Source of the DNA: Caenibius sp. WL
Lineage (GTDB): Bacteria; Pseudomonadota; Alphaproteobacteria; Sphingomonadales; Sphingomonadaceae
Length of the DNA: 64,000 nt
NCBI RefSeq assembly: GCF_019803445.1
Contig: NZ_CP081844.1
Coordinates: forward strand, 1,686,501-1,750,500
Direction of reading: 5' to 3'
The position numbers and the translations under genes are program-made. The notes below the pieces were generated by a model, which was given only the letters and a program-made list of their open reading frames with translations, was not told where the DNA came from and did not search any database. Of the stretch, positions 36,690 to 45,643 are shown in pieces. Each line of letters opens with the position of its first letter. Position 1 is the first letter of the stretch.

Positions 36690-37427
36690 GTGGCAAAGAA
36701 ACAACGGATCGACCAACTGCTCGTCTCGCGCGGATTCGCGGAAAGCCGCGCCCGGGCGCAGGCGCTCGTCATGGCGGGGCTCGTCATGGTGGGCGACAGG
36801 AAAGCGGAAAAACCCGGCCAGCAGGTGCCGGAAGACGCCGAGATCGTTCTCAAGGGGCGCGATCATCCCTGGGTATCGCGCGGCGGGATCAAGCTGGCCC
36901 ATGCCCTGAAGCACTTCGCGCTCGATCCTGCCGGTGCGATTGCGATGGATATCGGCAGTTCGACCGGCGGCTTCACCGATGTCCTGCTGGCGCATGGCGC
37001 GCACCGCGTGTTCGCGGTGGACTCGGGCACGAATCAGCTCGCCTGGAAACTGCGGCAGGATCCGCGCGTGACCGTGCTGGAGCAGACCAGCGCGCGGGTG
37101 CTGACGGCGGAACAGATCGATGCGCCCTGCGATTGGGTGGTCTGCGACGCTTCGTTCATTGCGCTGCGCAAAGTGCTGGAAGTACCCTTGCGACTGGCCG
37201 CGCCGCAATGCCGGCTGGTGGCGCTGATCAAGCCGCAGTTCGAAGTGGGCAAAGGCGAAGTGGGCAAAGGCGGCGTGGTGCGCGATCCGGCGCTCCACGC
37301 ACGGGTCTGTGCGGAAGTGCGCGACTGGCTGGAAAGCGCCGGCTGGGTTGTCGATGGCATTGTCGAAAGCCCGATCACGGGCCCCGAAGGCAATGTGGAA
37401 TTCCTGATCGCCGCCCGCCGGGAATAA
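36690..37427 (+). CDS. tlyA: TlyA family RNA methyltransferase (S4 plus FtsJ-like domains)
   Basis: 245 residues from a GTG at 36690; no upstream ATG gives a better start. An N-terminal S4 RNA-binding domain (RIDQLLVSRGFAESRARAQALVMAGLV) is joined to a Rossmann methyltransferase with the SAM motif DIGSSTGGFTDVLL (87-100), VVCDASFIALRKVL and LIKPQFEVGKGEVGKGGVV. Known role: 2'-O-methylation of 16S C1409 and, in long forms, 23S C1920; this affects capreomycin susceptibility. The alternative name, hemolysin A, is historical. Confidence 0.93.
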   Translation: MAKKQRIDQLLVSRGFAESRARAQALVMAGLVMVGDRKAEKPGQQVPEDAEIVLKGRDHPWVSRGGIKLAHALKHFALDPAGAIAMDIGSSTGGFTDVLLAHGAHRVFAVDSGTNQLAWKLRQDPRVTVLEQTSARVLTAEQIDAPCDWVVCDASFIALRKVLEVPLRLAAPQCRLVALIKPQFEVGKGEVGKGGVVRDPALHARVCAEVRDWLESAGWVVDGIVESPITGPEGNVEFLIAARRE

Positions 37428-37533
37428 GCGCGGGCAACCGCGGCGAGTCCCGTTGAGGCACAGCCATCATCCCCCCGATTGCATGCGGCGGGTCTCCCCG
37501 CCAATATCCGGGCCGAATCAGGGGGGATTGCGA

Positions 37534-38088
37534 ATGAGTCTTCTGGCCTCGCGCGGGCAATTGCGGGCAAGCTTGCTTCGCTGGGTTTTGCTGCTGGTGC
37601 CCGCTGTCCTGCTGGCCGGTTTCCTCTCGGGCGAACTGGCGCGCAGCGGCCCCGGCAATCCGTGGTTCGATGCTCTGGTCAAGCCGTCGCTGTTTCCGCC
37701 GCCCGCCGTCTTCGGGATTGTCTGGACCATTCTCTATGCTCTGATGGGCTTGGCCTGCGCGATTGTGTGCTCCGCCTGGGGTGCGCGGGGGCGGGGGCTG
37801 GCCATCGCGATGTTCGCGCTCCAGCTGGCGCTCAATCTCGCCTGGTCGCCGCTGTTTTTTGCCGGGCACCGGATCGCCGCCTCGCTCGTGCTGCTCGGCG
37901 TGCTGGATATCGCGGTGGCGGTGACGCTGGTGCTGTTCTGGCGAATCCGGCGGCTGGCGGGGATATTGCTGGTGCCTTATCTGGCCTGGGTCCTGTTCGC
38001 CACGCTGCTGACCTGGCAGTTTCTGGAAGCCAATCCCCAGGCCGATGGCGGGGTGGCCTCGGGCGCGGTGCAGCGTCTGGAACTGTAA
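37534..38088 (+). CDS. tspO: TspO/MBR family tryptophan-rich sensory protein
   Basis: 184 residues from the ATG at 37534 after a G-rich ribosome-binding site. Five transmembrane helices. Family landmarks are W-F-D-A-L-V-K-P-S-L-F-P-P-P, FGIVWTILYALMGLA and ALNLAWSPLFF. Known role: binds porphyrins and regulates tetrapyrrole or photosynthesis-related metabolism in alphaproteobacteria. Length is slightly above the typical 160 residues because of an N-terminal extension. In line with tlyA and ubiK on the same strand. Confidence 0.9.
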   Translation: MSLLASRGQLRASLLRWVLLLVPAVLLAGFLSGELARSGPGNPWFDALVKPSLFPPPAVFGIVWTILYALMGLACAIVCSAWGARGRGLAIAMFALQLALNLAWSPLFFAGHRIAASLVLLGVLDIAVAVTLVLFWRIRRLAGILLVPYLAWVLFATLLTWQFLEANPQADGGVASGAVQRLEL

Positions 38089-38163
38089 GGCGCGGCCTGC
38101 ATGCGGTGCGCGTCTCGCACCTGCCCTCTGGACAAGCCGCGCGGGCGCGACCACATAGCCCCT

Positions 38164-38412
38164 ATGCAAAGCGAAAATCCCTTGATCGCCGATGTCGTCA
38201 AACTGATGAACAGCGCCGCAGGCACGTTTGCGGGCATGACCCGCGAAGCGCGCGAAGGCGCCCGTGAACGGTTGAAGGAAACGCTCGGCGGGCTCGATTT
38301 CGTCAGCCGCGAAGAGTTCGACGCCGTAAAGGATATGGCGGCCAAGGCGCGGGAAGAAAACGACAAACTAGCCGAACGGCTGGCTGCGCTGGAAGCCAGG
38401 CTGAACGGGTGA
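38164..38412 (+). CDS. ubiK: Ubiquinone biosynthesis accessory factor UbiK (BMFP domain)
   Basis: 82 residues. An amphipathic N-terminal part (NPLIADVVKLMNSAAGTFAGMTREAREGARERL) is followed by a C-terminal coiled coil (FVSREEFDAVKDMAAKAREENDKL...), the layout of UbiK/YqiC membrane-fusogenic proteins. Known role: helps assemble the Ubi complex for aerobic ubiquinone synthesis. The ATG at 38164 was chosen over a frame starting 63 bp upstream because conservation begins there; the ribosome-binding site is weak. Confidence 0.88.
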   Translation: MQSENPLIADVVKLMNSAAGTFAGMTREAREGARERLKETLGGLDFVSREEFDAVKDMAAKAREENDKLAERLAALEARLNG

Positions 38413-38470
38413 TCCCAAGATTTGGCGTATCGTTTCGGCGCGGCGATCTCGCGCCGATCCGCCCTGTCAG

Positions 38471-39313
38471 TTACGCAAGGGGGTGATGCCCGAAATCCGA
38501 GATCGGAGCGACCCCATCGATATGCCAGTTCGTTTCTTGGGGCACGCACAGAACGTTCAGTGAAACCACATTCTCGAAATAATTGACCGGATTCTGGCCG
38601 AAGTTGTTCGGACGATACAGCGCCGGCGCGTGCCAATACATGCGATAGCCGAACGTGGACACCAGGCTGAGCAGTTCTTCCGATTTGTCCGGCCGGTCGT
38701 TTTCCAGATAGAGGATGGGCCGGTCCCGCGCGATAAGCTTGCGCGCACCGCGCAGCAGATTGGCTTCGAATCCTTCGACATCCGCCTTGATCAGGCTGAT
38801 CGCGGGCAAAGTGTCCAACATCGAATCCAGCGGGATCAGATGCAGCACTTCGCCTTCGCCTTTTACCATTCCCGCGGATAGGGCGCCGAAATTCACTTCC
38901 CGTTCGATGGGAAGCGCCGCCTCTTCCAGAATATCGTCCTTCTCGCCAATCCCCAGTTGATAGGCATGCACATTGGTCACACCGTTCAGGACCATGTTCG
39001 CGCAAAGAATCTGAAAAACGATCCGGCGCGGCTCGAACGCGAATATCTTGCCTTTGGGGCAGATGTTGCGGGCAAGAAACAGCGTATGGGAACCGATGTT
39101 GGAGCCAGCCTCGATGACATTGTTGTGCGGCGCCAGCATCTGGGCCAGCAGTTCGACTTCGCTGTATGACCATTCGCCGTATTCCCGGATGGAGCGGCCG
39201 ACCCAGCTATCGTTGGTCAGCGTCAGAAATTCTCCGGTGGGCGTATGAGAGCGCGAAATTGTCATAAGGCCTGTGAAGTAGCTGCCTGAGAATTGATCTC
39301 TAACATGCGGCAT
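38471..39313 (-). CDS. FkbM family SAM-dependent methyltransferase
   Basis: 280 residues (a start at 39265, MTISRSH, is also possible). The SAM-binding motif is NVIEAGSNIGSHTLFLA (65-81). FkbM features are IFAFEPRRIVFQILCANMVLNGV, LIKADVEGFEANLLRGA and PILYLENDR. Known members O-methylate sugars or macrolides. The stretch looks visibly lower in GC than its neighbours and points against the surrounding genes, suggesting later acquisition. The substrate is unknown; a surface polysaccharide is a reasonable guess. Confidence 0.88.
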   Translation of the reverse strand: MPHVRDQFSGSYFTGLMTISRSHTPTGEFLTLTNDSWVGRSIREYGEWSYSEVELLAQMLAPHNNVIEAGSNIGSHTLFLARNICPKGKIFAFEPRRIVFQILCANMVLNGVTNVHAYQLGIGEKDDILEEAALPIEREVNFGALSAGMVKGEGEVLHLIPLDSMLDTLPAISLIKADVEGFEANLLRGARKLIARDRPILYLENDRPDKSEELLSLVSTFGYRMYWHAPALYRPNNFGQNPVNYFENVVSLNVLCVPQETNWHIDGVAPISDFGHHPLA

Positions 39314-39426
39314 GGATACGCCGCAATTACTGTCTCATGGCTGTAAAAATGAATCCGCGCTGCTGGCCGGACAGGTGATTGCCGCGCCATTGCCTTTGCC
39401 GCTGGGCCGGGCCAAACGCATGCGCC

Positions 39427-40056
39427 ATGCATATTCGCGCGCCCGCCATTCTTTGCGCCGCCCGTGCCCACGGCGAGACGGCGGTTATCGCGCGCCTGCT
39501 GACACGGGAATACGGACTGGTCGCCGGGTACGTGGCCGGTGGGCGCGGACGGGTGTTGCGCCCAGTGGTGATTCCCGGAAACCTCGTGGATGTGGAAATC
39601 CGCAGCCGTTCCGACAGCCAGTTGCCTTTCGCGAAGCTGGAATTGGTGGAAAGCCGGGGGCCATGGCTCGGCGAACCGTTGCCTGCCGCGGCGATCGTCT
39701 GGGCCTGTGCGTTGACGGCCAGCGCCTTGCCCGAACGGCAACCGTTTCCCAGTCTGTATGACGCGTTGAGCGCTGTCCTCACGGCTATCTGCCATGCGCC
39801 GTCCGCGCGGGGCTGGGCGGAAGCTCTGCTGCGTTACGAGGCACTGTTGCTGCGGGAACTGGGCTATGGCGGCGACAGTCTGGCCGCCACGGCCGAATGG
39901 AGCGATGATCTGGTCGCTTTCGACCGGATGGGCGCGCTGATCGGGCGATACTGCCTTGCCGACCGGCGCGGAATGATTATGGCGGCCCGCGCAATGCTGC
40001 GCGACCGGCTGGCCCGGATCGCCAGCGGTCCAAACCATCACAGGGCAGAAAGGTAG
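39427..40056 (+). CDS. recO: DNA repair protein RecO
   Basis: 209 residues from MHIRAPAILCAARAHGETAVIARLL. The N-terminal OB fold (residues 1-75, GLVAGYVAGGRGRVLRPVVIPGNLVDVEI) and the helical RecO_C domain (ALLRYEALLLRELGYGGD) are clear. The zinc-binding cysteines of Deinococcus RecO are not evident, as in many proteobacteria. Known role: loads RecA on SSB-coated single-stranded DNA with RecR. The gene ends 3 bp before leuB and supplies its ribosome-binding site. Confidence 0.92.
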   Translation: MHIRAPAILCAARAHGETAVIARLLTREYGLVAGYVAGGRGRVLRPVVIPGNLVDVEIRSRSDSQLPFAKLELVESRGPWLGEPLPAAAIVWACALTASALPERQPFPSLYDALSAVLTAICHAPSARGWAEALLRYEALLLRELGYGGDSLAATAEWSDDLVAFDRMGALIGRYCLADRRGMIMAARAMLRDRLARIASGPNHHRAER

Positions 40057-40059
40057 TCC

Positions 40060-41118
40060 ATGAAGATCGCGGTTTTCGCCGGAGACGGCATCGGTCCGGA
40101 AATCATGCGTGAGGCACTGCGGGTGCTGGATGCGCTGAATCTGCCCGATGTGACGCTGATGGAAGGCTATGTCGGCGGCGCGGGCTATCGGCAGCTCGGC
40201 CATCCCCTCCATGCCGACACGATCAGGATCGCGCACGAAGCCGATGCCATCCTGTTCGGCGCGGTGGGCGATTTCGAATGCGACAATCTGGAACGGCACC
40301 TGCGCCCGGAACAGGCCATTCTCGGCCTGCGGCGCGAACTGACGCTGTTCGCCAATCTGCGCCCGGCCACGATGTTCGCCGGGCTGGAGGAAATGTCGGC
40401 GCTGCGCCCTGAAGTGGCCGGTGCGATCGATATGCTGATCGTGCGTGAACTCAACGGTGACGTCTATTTCGGCGAGAAGGGCATCCGCACGCTGGAAGAC
40501 GGCCGCCGCCAGGGCTGGGACGTGATGTCCTATGCCGAAGACGAAGTGCGCCGCATCGCTCACGTCGCATTCCGCGCGGCGCAGGGGCGCAAGGGGCGCC
40601 TGTGCTCGGTCGACAAGTCGAACGTGCTGGAAACCTTCCAGCTCTGGCGCGACGTGGTGATCGAAGTCGGCAAGGACTATCCCGATGTCGAACTGAGCCA
40701 CATGTATGTCGACAATGCCGCGATGCAGCTAGTGCGCGATCCGGGCCAGTTCGACGTGATCGTGACGGGCAACATGTTTGGCGACATCCTGTCGGATCAG
40801 GCCAGCATGTGCGTGGGCTCTATCGGCCTGCTGGCCAGCGCGGCGTTGGGCGAAACGCAGACCCAATACGGGACCAAGGGGCTGTTCGAACCGATTCATG
40901 GCAGCGCGCCGGATATCGCCGGGCAGGGCAAGGCCAATCCGATGGCGATGATCCTCAGCCTGGCGATCATGCTGCGCCACAGCTTCGGGCTGGAAGCGGA
41001 AGCCCAGCGGATCGAAGCGGCGGTGGCCAAGGCTCTGGCCGATGGCGTGCGCGGCGGCGATCTCGGCGGCAGCGCGGGTACGGTGGAAATCGGGGACGCG
41101 GTGCTCGCACGCCTCTGA
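40060..41118 (+). CDS. leuB: 3-isopropylmalate dehydrogenase LeuB
   Basis: 352 residues. Beta-decarboxylating dehydrogenase landmarks are [25 protein letters not shown] (substrate Arg), [28 protein letters not shown], the Mg2+ site [10 protein letters not shown] and the NAD site [18 protein letters not shown]. Known role: oxidative decarboxylation in leucine synthesis. It overlaps the translational zone of recO (3-bp gap) and is separate from leuA/C/D, which are not in the window. Confidence 0.96.
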   Translation: MKIAVFAGDGIGPEIMREALRVLDALNLPDVTLMEGYVGGAGYRQLGHPLHADTIRIAHEADAILFGAVGDFECDNLERHLRPEQAILGLRRELTLFANLRPATMFAGLEEMSALRPEVAGAIDMLIVRELNGDVYFGEKGIRTLEDGRRQGWDVMSYAEDEVRRIAHVAFRAAQGRKGRLCSVDKSNVLETFQLWRDVVIEVGKDYPDVELSHMYVDNAAMQLVRDPGQFDVIVTGNMFGDILSDQASMCVGSIGLLASAALGETQTQYGTKGLFEPIHGSAPDIAGQGKANPMAMILSLAIMLRHSFGLEAEAQRIEAAVAKALADGVRGGDLGGSAGTVEIGDAVLARL

Positions 41119-41242
41119 GGCGGCCTCGGCCGGTGCGGGGAAGCTGTCGGGGAAACCGCCAGAGAAACCGATTCTCCATTCGTCCGTTGCTTGACCAGGT
41201 GCTCCCGCCTCTGCGGGGGCTCAGGAACAAGGAGCGGACGAT

Positions 41243-41425
41243 ATGGAATTCCTCCTCGGCATCGTTATTCTGATTCTCGATATCTGGGCGATTTACAGTG
41301 TCTTGACCAGCGGTGTGTCCACCGTGTCGAAGTTGCTCTGGACTATCGGTATTCTCGTTTTCCCGGTGGTCGGCTTCATCGTCTGGGTACTGGCGGGGCC
41401 CAAGGGCAACGCCATCGCCACCTGA
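41243..41425 (+). CDS. Small membrane protein with phospholipase D nuclease N-terminal (PLDc_N) domain
   Basis: 60 residues, two transmembrane helices (about 2-22 and 29-51) with the PLDc_N pattern ILDIWAIYSVLTS...SKLLWTIGILVFPVVGFIVW. Short stand-alone versions of this domain lack the nuclease and have no known activity. It has a strong ribosome-binding site (AAGGAG) and a terminator, so it forms its own unit between leuB and metZ. Confidence 0.88.
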   Translation: MEFLLGIVILILDIWAIYSVLTSGVSTVSKLLWTIGILVFPVVGFIVWVLAGPKGNAIAT

Positions 41426-41456
41426 AGGCAGCATCCGCCGCACGGCGGTCCTTCGG

Positions 41457-41482
41457 CCCGCTCCGATACCGGTCGGAGCGGG
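41457..41482 (+). terminator. Hairpin after the PLDc_N gene
   Basis: CCCGCTCCG with CGGAGCGGG (9 bp) encloses an 8-base loop, followed by TTATCCTTCGG. Modest U content. It lies 31 bp past the stop. Confidence 0.65.
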
Positions 41483-41522
41483 TTATCCTTCGGTTGCGAT
41501 CCCTGCTTGCCCAGCGGTTGAT

Positions 41523-41540
41523 GCGGGCTTAAACGCCCGC
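41523..41540 (+). promoter_or_regulatory. Hairpin immediately before the metZ start codon
   Basis: GCGGGC-TTAAAC-GCCCGC ends two bases before the ATG, where a ribosome-binding site would be expected; none is visible. Translation of metZ may therefore be leaderless, use a transcription start just before the ATG, or be controlled by this structure. Confidence 0.45.
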
Positions 41541-41542
41541 GC

Positions 41543-42751
41543 ATGAAAAGAACCACCGGTCAGAACCGTTCGATTACTTCCAAGTGGCGCCCGGCAACGC
41601 GGGCCGTGCGTGGGGGCACCTGGCGGTCGGAGCAGGGTGAGACCAGCGAAGCGATCTTCCTCAACTCCGGCTATTCCTACGACGATGCGGCAACGCCCGC
41701 AGCGCGCTTCGCCGGGCAGGCGCCGGGAATGACCTATTCGCGCACGCAGAACCCTTCCGTGCAGATGCTGGAAGAACGCATCGCGCTGATGGAAGGCGCG
41801 GAAGCGTGCCGGGTGCAGGCCTCGGGCATGGCGGCCATGACGGCGGTGATGCTGTCGCAGCTTTCGGCGGGCGATCACATGGTGGTCGCGCAGGCGGCGT
41901 TCGGGCCGACTCGCTGGGTGACGGACAATCTGCTGCCGCGCTTCGCCATCGAAACCACGGCGGTGGATGGCCGCGACCTCGATGCGTGGAAAGCCGCGAT
42001 CCGGCCGAACACCAGGATGTTCTTCTTCGAAACGCCAGCCAACCCGACGATGGATTTGGTGGATATCGCCGCTGTCTGCGCGCTGGCGCGGGAACACGGC
42101 ATCCGCAGCGTGGTGGACAACGCGTTCGCCACCAGCGCGCTGCAACGCCCGCTCGAATTCGGCGCCGATGTGGTGGCCTATGCCGCGACCAAGCTGATGG
42201 ACGGGCAGGGCCGCGTGCTGGCCGGTGCGGTGTGTGGGTCGGCGGATTTTATCAACAACGTGCTGCTGCCCTATCAGCGCAACACCGGGCCGACCCTGTC
42301 GCCTTTCAACGCCTGGGTGGTTCTCAAAGGGCTCGAAACGCTGGACCTGCGGGCCAACCGCCAGGCTGACAGCGCGCTGGAAATCGGCCGGTTCCTCGAA
42401 CCGAGAGTGCCGCGCATTCTCCATCCGGGGCTCCCCAGCCATCCGCAATTCGCGCTGGCGCAGCGGCAGATGATCAAGCCGGGTTCGATCTTCTCGTTCG
42501 AAATCGATGGTGGGCGGGAGGCGGCGCATGCCATTCTCGATGCGCTCGAACTCATCGATATTTCGAACAATATCGGCGATGCCAAGACTTTGATGACTCA
42601 TCCGGCGTCCACCACTCATTCCAGCCTTACGCCCGAAACGCGTGAGGGAATGGGCGTGAGTGAAAGCATGCTGCGGATCAGTGTCGGGCTGGAAGACCCG
42701 CAAGATATCATGGACGATTTGGATCAGGCATTACAGCGCGTCGGCCTTTGA
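41543..42751 (+). CDS. metZ: O-succinylhomoserine sulfhydrylase MetZ
   Basis: 402 residues, Cys/Met-metabolism PLP enzyme. Landmarks are RGGTWRSEQGETSEAIFLNSGY, MTYSRTQNPSVQMLEERIA, the PLP lysine in AATKLMDGQGRVLAG (Lys217), and MTHPASTTHSSL near the C-terminus. The spacing and AATKLMDGQGR context favour MetZ over cystathionine gamma-synthase. Known role: direct sulfhydrylation of O-succinylhomoserine to homocysteine. There is no obvious SAM-II riboswitch upstream. A sensor kinase gene follows on the same strand. Confidence 0.93.
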   Translation: MKRTTGQNRSITSKWRPATRAVRGGTWRSEQGETSEAIFLNSGYSYDDAATPAARFAGQAPGMTYSRTQNPSVQMLEERIALMEGAEACRVQASGMAAMTAVMLSQLSAGDHMVVAQAAFGPTRWVTDNLLPRFAIETTAVDGRDLDAWKAAIRPNTRMFFFETPANPTMDLVDIAAVCALAREHGIRSVVDNAFATSALQRPLEFGADVVAYAATKLMDGQGRVLAGAVCGSADFINNVLLPYQRNTGPTLSPFNAWVVLKGLETLDLRANRQADSALEIGRFLEPRVPRILHPGLPSHPQFALAQRQMIKPGSIFSFEIDGGREAAHAILDALELIDISNNIGDAKTLMTHPASTTHSSLTPETREGMGVSESMLRISVGLEDPQDIMDDLDQALQRVGL

Positions 42752-42856
42752 GCGCAGGAACTTGATTTCACGTTGATTCCTGTTTGCTTGGCATCTACTC
42801 TGAAAAATAGCCGTCGCTCGCCGTCGGCATTTGTGGGGCAGGTCAGATGAGGTGCT

Positions 42857-44233
42857 ATGATGCAAGCGCTCGATCATTATGCTGCCCTGGTTCAATCTTC
42901 CGACGATGCGATTGTCGCCAAGGATCTCGATAGCCGGATCATCAGCTGGAATCCTGCTGCGGAGCGGATTTTCGGGTTTGCGGCGGATGAAATGGTCGGC
43001 CAGTCTATCCGCCGCCTGATTCCCGAGGATCGGCAACAGGAAGAAGACGATATTCTCGCCCGCGTCCGTTCGGGGCAACTGGTCGGCCAGTTCTTCACCG
43101 AACGCCTGCACAAGGCTGGGCATCTCGTGCAGGTCGCCATTACCGTTTCGCCGGTGAAAGACGCGTCGGGCGCGATTATCGGGGCGAGCAAGATCGCGCG
43201 CGATGCCTCCGCGCATCTGGCGATGCTCGACCGTCTGCGAACCAGCGAACGGCGTTTCCGCCTGCTGGCGGATAACATTCCGCAATGCGTCTGGACCGCG
43301 GACCCCAGCGGACGGATCTACTGGCTCAATTCCCGGTGGGAGCAATACACGGGGCAGGCGAACGGGCAGGTCGGCGATCCCGATTACTGGTCGGTCATCC
43401 ACCCCGATCACATCGATCGCCTGAGGCAAAGCTTCAGCCAATCGCTGCGCACGGGCGAGGATTGGGAGGAAATCTATCCCATCCGTGCCCGCGATGGAGA
43501 GTACAACTGGTTCCTGTCGCGGGCGATCCCCATTCGCGATGAAAACGGCGTGATAACCGACTGGTTCGGCAGCAACACCGACATCACCGAGCAGCGCGAA
43601 CAGGCCGAACACATCCGCCTGCTGCTGCACGAGGTCAATCACCGCTCCAAGAACATGCTGATGAAAGTCCGCGCGATTGCGGGCCGCACCGCGGGCGCGA
43701 CACCGGATTTTCTCGAACGGTTCGACCGCCGCCTCCAAAGCATGGCGATCAATCAGGACGTGGTGGTGCGGCAGGGGTGGCAGGAAGTGCCGGTGGCGGA
43801 ACTGGCCACCGCGCAGCTTCGCTTTCTCGGCGAAGGGCAGCGGCAGGTGATCTGCGAAGGGCCCGATGTCGCGCTCAACAGCCGGGCCGCGGAAGTGCTG
43901 GGCATGGCGCTGTACGAACTGGCGACCAATTCGCTCAAATACGGGTCCCTGTCCGTGCCGGAAGGGAAAGTCGCGCTCGAATGGCAGGCCGATCCCCAGA
44001 CCGGGCGGTTCGCCATGTCCTGGCGTGAAACCGGCGGGCCGGCACCCCGCCAGCCGGAAAAGACGGGTTTCGGCACGACATTGATTCGCGATGTTCCGCG
44101 CCGGAGCCTGCAAGCGACCGTTTCTCTCGATTACCCGCCGGATGGCGTCATCTGGAAATTGGAAAGCTTTCACGCGCTTGCCGCGCGACAATCGGGTGGA
44201 CAGTCCAGAGTGAGGGACTTGTCGCGCGTGTAA
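42857..44233 (+). CDS. PAS-domain HWE-family sensor histidine kinase
   Basis: 458 residues, cytoplasmic (no transmembrane helix). Two PAS domains (about 5-120 and 130-248, the second a PAS_3-like fold with W-x-E-x-I...DGEYNWFLSRAIPIRDENG) are followed by an HWE kinase core: H-box LLLHEVNHRSKNML with the phospho-acceptor His258, N-box ALYELATNSLKYG (Asn358) and the W-R-E motif (389-391). No response regulator is adjacent. HWE kinases commonly act in light sensing and the general stress response of alphaproteobacteria. The PAS ligand cannot be predicted; the Cys/Asn signature of LOV flavin binding is not apparent. Confidence 0.92.
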   Translation: MMQALDHYAALVQSSDDAIVAKDLDSRIISWNPAAERIFGFAADEMVGQSIRRLIPEDRQQEEDDILARVRSGQLVGQFFTERLHKAGHLVQVAITVSPVKDASGAIIGASKIARDASAHLAMLDRLRTSERRFRLLADNIPQCVWTADPSGRIYWLNSRWEQYTGQANGQVGDPDYWSVIHPDHIDRLRQSFSQSLRTGEDWEEIYPIRARDGEYNWFLSRAIPIRDENGVITDWFGSNTDITEQREQAEHIRLLLHEVNHRSKNMLMKVRAIAGRTAGATPDFLERFDRRLQSMAINQDVVVRQGWQEVPVAELATAQLRFLGEGQRQVICEGPDVALNSRAAEVLGMALYELATNSLKYGSLSVPEGKVALEWQADPQTGRFAMSWRETGGPAPRQPEKTGFGTTLIRDVPRRSLQATVSLDYPPDGVIWKLESFHALAARQSGGQSRVRDLSRV

Positions 44234-44256
44234 ATCGCATTAGTCTGCGATTCGTT

Positions 44257-44655
44257 ATGGACCAGCTTTTCCAGCATGCAGCGACGACCGAAGGCGTGAC
44301 GGTGCGCGTCGCGGTCAATTTCCTGCCCGAACAATCGCATGTTTCGGCAGGCCGGTGGTTTTGGGTTTACCACATCCGCCTCGAAAACCACTCGCACGAA
44401 ACGATCCAGCTCATCTCGCGCCATTGGCGGATCACGGATGGCAACGGCATGATCAATCATGTCGATGGCGAAGGGGTGGTGGGGGAACAGCCGGTTCTCC
44501 TGCCGGGCGGCACGCACGATTATGTTTCCGGTTGCCCGCTGACGACGCCGCACGGCTCGATGGAAGGCCATTATACCTTCCGCAAGGAAGACGGTGGGCC
44601 GCTGCGTGTCGCGATTCCGTTCTTCCCGCTCGCAGCGCCGGCCACGGCGGATTGA
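44257..44655 (+). CDS. apaG: ApaG (Co2+/Mg2+ efflux-associated) protein
   Basis: 132 residues, a single fibronectin-III-like beta-sandwich domain. Family segments are VTVRVAVNFLPEQS, FWVYHIRLENHSHETIQLISRHWRITDGNG, GEGVVGEQPVLLPGG and TTPHGSMEGHYTF. Known role uncertain; linked to Co2+ resistance and Mg2+ efflux in Salmonella. In many alphaproteobacteria apaG lies beside metZ (from memory); here the HWE kinase stands between them. Confidence 0.94.
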   Translation: MDQLFQHAATTEGVTVRVAVNFLPEQSHVSAGRWFWVYHIRLENHSHETIQLISRHWRITDGNGMINHVDGEGVVGEQPVLLPGGTHDYVSGCPLTTPHGSMEGHYTFRKEDGGPLRVAIPFFPLAAPATAD

Positions 44656-44716
44656 TCGGCTTGCCGCTCCGGCTGCGCTTGCCGCGCGTGCCCGCCGCGA
44701 TTAAACGCCATTTCCC

Positions 44717-45520
44717 ATGAAGCGGACGCATCTGCCCCTTAATGCCCTGCGCGTGTTCGACGCGGCGGCGCGCCATCTGTCGTTCACCCGCGCGGCGGAC
44801 GAACTGGCCGTAACTCCGGCTGCGGTCGGCCAGCAGATTCGCGCGCTGGAAGAAGTGCTGGGCGTGGTGCTTTTCCGGCGCACCAGCAAAGGGCTGGAAC
44901 TGACCGAAGAGGCCGTGGCAGGCCTCGATCCGCTGCGCGAAGGGTTCCTCTATTTCGAGGAATCGGTGCGCGCCATGCAGGCGGGGCAGGCCAGCCATCA
45001 CTATACCATCGCTGTCCCGCGCGATTTCTTCGCCGCGTGGCTGGGGGAACGGCTGAGCGGCTTTCGCGATGCCAATCCCGAAGTCCAGTTCGCGCTGGTC
45101 GATGGTGAGGCCAGCGATTTCACCGAAGCCAATCTCGATCTTGCGGTGCGCTGGTCGGAAGGGCCGGGCGAACTGGAAGGGATCATGCTGGGCAACGCCG
45201 AACTGGTCCGCATCTGCGCGCCGGGGCAGGTGCTGCAAGGCGATGTCCCGCTGATCTACTGGCAAGGCCAGCCCGAAGCCGCCGCTGATGGTGCGATGTT
45301 GAGCGTGCCCGATGCCGGGCAGGCGCTGGCCGCCGCCGCCGCCGGGCTGGGCGTTGCCGAAGTGCCATCGCTGCTGGCGGAAAAGTGGATTGCCGAAGGG
45401 CGCGTGGCGCAATGGGGCGATCCCTTGCCCTCACGCCGGGCCTACTGGCTTGTCGCCCCCGTGCCCCAGTGGCGGCAGAAGAAAGTCAAGGCGCTGGTCG
45501 CCCATTTGGGACAGGCCTGA
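44717..45520 (+). CDS. LysR-family transcriptional regulator (GcvA-like)
   Basis: 267 residues, somewhat shorter than the usual 290-310. The helix-turn-helix (LNALRVFDAAARHLSFTRAADELAVTPAAVGQQIRALEEVLG) covers residues 8-49. LPLNALRVFDAAARHLSFTRAADEL is the GcvA/AmpR-group N-terminus. No divergent target gene is present; it is co-directional with apaG (61 bp) and a secreted hypothetical gene downstream. Target unknown. Confidence 0.88.
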   Translation: MKRTHLPLNALRVFDAAARHLSFTRAADELAVTPAAVGQQIRALEEVLGVVLFRRTSKGLELTEEAVAGLDPLREGFLYFEESVRAMQAGQASHHYTIAVPRDFFAAWLGERLSGFRDANPEVQFALVDGEASDFTEANLDLAVRWSEGPGELEGIMLGNAELVRICAPGQVLQGDVPLIYWQGQPEAAADGAMLSVPDAGQALAAAAAGLGVAEVPSLLAEKWIAEGRVAQWGDPLPSRRAYWLVAPVPQWRQKKVKALVAHLGQA

Positions 45521-45643
45521 GCGGTTGCCTGCGGGAAATCGCCGTGCCGGATCAGCATTTCATGGATGCCGGGCCGTTCGGTCATCTGGCGTTCAGATTC
45601 GTTCCATAGATTTCGGTCTCCCTGGCAAATGAGGAGATATCCC

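Noticed and set aside
39262-40701. A 479-codon minus-strand frame over recO and leuB
   Set aside because: It spans two well-supported genes and has no motif of its own.
41426-41542. Possible SAM-II riboswitch upstream of metZ
   Set aside because: The conserved pseudoknot core of SAM-II could not be found; only a terminator hairpin and the short stem before the ATG are present.
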